Assembly: GCA_029881615.1 (NCBI GenBank)
Contig: JAOUMF010000077.1
Location: 1-7,710, forward strand
DNA: 7,710 bases
Reading direction: 5' to 3'
Source: Alphaproteobacteria bacterium
GTDB lineage: Bacteria; Pseudomonadota; Alphaproteobacteria; UBA8366; JADFVY01
In this document: piece by piece, positions 6,432 to 7,710 of the stretch
How the letters are laid out: each line of letters starts with the position of its first letter
How positions within the stretch are numbered: position 1 is the first letter of the stretch
The notes under the pieces: generated by a model
What the model saw: only the letters and a program-made list of their open reading frames with translations
Told to the model about the DNA's origin: nothing
Database searches by the model: none
Position numbers and translations under genes: made by a program

Positions 6432-7415
6432 ATGCAACAGCGTGAACTGGGCAAGAGCGGCCTGAAGGTCCCGGCCATGGGGCTGGGCTGCATGACAATG
6501 ACGGCGATTTACGGCCCGTCGGACGACGACCGGTCCATCGCCACCATCCACCGCGCCATCGAACTGGGCGCCAATTTCATCGACACCGCCGACGTGTACG
6601 GCCAGGGTTCGAACGAGGAACTGGTGGGGCGCGCGCTGGCCGACCGGCGCGACAAGGCGATCCTGGCGACGAAATTCGGCAATCTGCGCCTGCCCGACGG
6701 CAAAAGCGGGGTTAACGGCCGCCCCGAATATGTCATGGAGGCTTGTGAGAAAAACCTGAAGCGGCTGGGTACCGACGTGATCGACCTCTATTACCTGCAC
6801 CGGGTCGATCCCGATACACCGATCGAAGACACCGTCGGCGCCATGTCCCGGCTGGTCGAGCAGGGCAAGGTGCGCTATCTGGGACTAAGCGAAGCTGGCG
6901 CCCAGACCATCCGGCGCGCCCAGGCAACCCACCCCATCGCCGCGCTGCAATCTGAATTCTCTCTCTGGACCCGCGACCTGGAGGCGGAAATACTCCCCAC
7001 CTGCCGCGAACTCGGCATCGGGCTGGTGCCCTATTCGCCGCTTGGCCGAGGCTTCCTGACCGCGACGATCCGCAGCTTCGACGACCTGGCAGAGAAAGAC
7101 CGCCGCAAGGACATGCCGCGCTATCAGGACGGCAACAGGGAAGAAAACCTGAGATTGCTGCCGACGCTCGAAGAGGTGGCCGGCAAACATGGCTGCACCC
7201 CGGCGCAAATGGCCCTGGCCTGGATACTGGCCCAAGGCAACGATATCGTACCGATTCCCGGCACCAAACGGCCGGAACGGGTGGAGGAAAACCTTGGCGC
7301 ACTGGACGTAACGCTGGACGACGGAGACCTGGCGAAACTCAACGCAACCTTCCCCCCCGGCGCGGCGCAGGGCACCCGCTATCCGGCGGGTGGGATGAAG
7401 CGTGTTGGATTGTAA
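6432..7415 (+). CDS. Aldo/keto reductase (AKR13/YakC-like)
   Basis: This is a soluble NADPH-dependent (alpha/beta)8-barrel oxidoreductase of 327 residues, the normal length, interconverting carbonyls and alcohols. The catalytic tetrad is intact: Asp51 and Tyr56 in FIDTADVYG, Lys81 in ATKFG and His123 in YYLHRVDP. The N-terminal [16 protein letters not shown] (6-21) and the cofactor-binding [11 protein letters not shown] (200-210) and [14 protein letters not shown] (275-288) blocks match the AKR7/8/13-type group; AKR13 is the best guess from overall sequence. AGGAG at 6421-6425, six bases before the ATG, sets the start. The gene follows the peptidase stop by 51 bases with no terminator, so the two are probably cotranscribed. 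The physiological substrate is unknown; a small aldehyde or keto compound handled with the downstream isomerase would fit. Confidence 0.93.
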   Translation: MQQRELGKSGLKVPAMGLGCMTMTAIYGPSDDDRSIATIHRAIELGANFIDTADVYGQGSNEELVGRALADRRDKAILATKFGNLRLPDGKSGVNGRPEYVMEACEKNLKRLGTDVIDLYYLHRVDPDTPIEDTVGAMSRLVEQGKVRYLGLSEAGAQTIRRAQATHPIAALQSEFSLWTRDLEAEILPTCRELGIGLVPYSPLGRGFLTATIRSFDDLAEKDRRKDMPRYQDGNREENLRLLPTLEEVAGKHGCTPAQMALAWILAQGNDIVPIPGTKRPERVEENLGALDVTLDDGDLAKLNATFPPGAAQGTRYPAGGMKRVGL

Positions 7416-7439
7416 GAACGGATCGCGACACGGTATACT
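7410..7439 (+). promoter_or_regulatory. Candidate sigma-70-type promoter for the hyi-like gene
   Basis: TTGTAA (7410-7415, overlapping the stop codon of the reductase gene) and TATACT (7434-7439) are separated by 18 bases. Each is a reasonable match to -35 and -10 consensus. It would start transcription about 30 bases before the GTG of the next gene. It is a weak call, since the gene could simply be read from the upstream operon. Confidence 0.35.
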
Positions 7440-7466
7440 CCCGTCCTTATTTATAGAAGGTGGGAG
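7438..7466 (+). promoter_or_regulatory. Hairpin that would hide the ribosome site of the hyi-like gene
   Basis: CTCCC (7438-7442) and CCTT (7445-7448) can pair with GGGAG (7462-7466) and AAGG (7457-7460) around an AT-rich eight-base loop, leaving a small internal loop. The 3' arm contains the Shine-Dalgarno GGGAG of the downstream gene. No T-tract follows, so it is not an intrinsic terminator. It can form only on read-through mRNA from the reductase gene, because the promoter proposed at 7410-7439 would start within the 5' arm. Confidence 0.4.
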
Positions 7467-7474
7467 TTGCCAGC

Positions 7475-7710
7475 GTGCCGAAATTCAATGCCAATCTGAC
7501 CCTGATGTTCAACGAGGTCGACTTCCTGGACCGGTTTGCCGCCGCCCGCGCGGCCGGTTTCAAAGGGGTGGAGTTTCTCTTCCCTTATGATTTCGAGGCC
7601 GGCGAACTGGCGGCGCGACTACAGGACAACGACCTTGTTCAGGTTCTTCATAACTTGCCGCCCGGCGATTGGGACGCGGGAGAACGCGGAACCGCCATCC
7701 TGCCCGACCG
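7475..7710 (+). CDS. Hydroxypyruvate isomerase / 2-oxo-tetronate isomerase-like protein (3'-partial)
   Basis: This is the first 78 residues of a xylose isomerase-like TIM-barrel protein; the gene runs off the window edge (the family is about 260 residues). The reading frame starts at a GTG with GGGAG (7462-7466) eight bases upstream. Residues 31-40 ([10 protein letters not shown]) and 59-72 ([14 protein letters not shown]) match the signature regions of E. coli Hyi, recalled from memory, so the family call is strong. Hyi interconverts hydroxypyruvate and tartronate semialdehyde in glyoxylate/glycerate metabolism. The closely related OtnI acts on 2-oxo-tetronates in four-carbon acid sugar pathways, and the visible part cannot separate the two. 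It follows the aldo/keto reductase by 59 bases and is probably at least partly cotranscribed with it. The frame is open to the last base, with no frameshift or damage. Confidence 0.9.
   Translation, partial: MPKFNANLTLMFNEVDFLDRFAAARAAGFKGVEFLFPYDFEAGELAARLQDNDLVQVLHNLPPGDWDAGERGTAILPD

Noticed and set aside
6030..6800. Minus-strand open frame of 256 codons over the peptidase end and reductase start
   Set aside because: It spans two well-supported genes in antisense and shows no domain pattern or ribosome site of note.
1..7710. Mobile element, CRISPR array, tRNA or defence system
   Set aside because: I saw no terminal repeats, spaced direct repeats, tRNA cloverleaf or nuclease/helicase gene. 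All genes are metabolic or transport genes of similar composition.

Overview
The window looks like bacterial chromosomal DNA, most likely from an alphaproteobacterium. It has high GC, dense coding with short gaps, strong Shine-Dalgarno sites, and a gene set (tripartite tricarboxylate transporter, P1 peptidase, LVIVD propeller protein) that is common in Rhodospirillales and Rhizobiales. The phylum call is an inference from gene content. I see no rRNA, tRNA, transposase, integrase, CRISPR array or plasmid/phage gene, and no stretch over 100 bases without a gene.

Left part (1-1873, + strand): the end of a small membrane subunit (TctB) followed one base later by a complete large permease (TctA) of a tripartite tricarboxylate transporter. 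Its periplasmic binding protein (TctC) is not in view and may lie upstream. On the opposite strand, converging with tctA, is a 230-residue protein with a ModA-like substrate-binding fold but no signal peptide (1887-2579). It is divergent from an LVIVD-repeat beta-propeller protein (2678-3967, + strand).

Middle (3978-5198, - strand): an MFS transporter of the Fsr (fosmidomycin-resistance-like) type. It converges with the propeller gene over a small hairpin.

Right part (5295-7710, + strand): a probable operon of a P1/S58 self-cleaving aminopeptidase (DmpA type), an aldo/keto reductase with an intact catalytic tetrad, and the N-terminal third of a hydroxypyruvate isomerase-like protein (Hyi/OtnI type) that runs off the window.

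The two divergent intergenic regions (2580-2677 and 5199-5294) share the elements ATACTA and TTGCCATC in the same order, with nearly the same spacing and the same orientation relative to the flanking genes. Each also carries a TTGCC/GGCAA inverted repeat. This suggests that the binding-protein/propeller pair and the MFS/peptidase pair are co-regulated. Read together, the window looks like a small-molecule uptake and catabolism locus: carboxylate import, MFS transport, amide or peptide cleavage, carbonyl reduction and hydroxypyruvate/oxo-acid isomerisation. No substrate can be assigned from sequence alone, and no regulator gene lies in the window.
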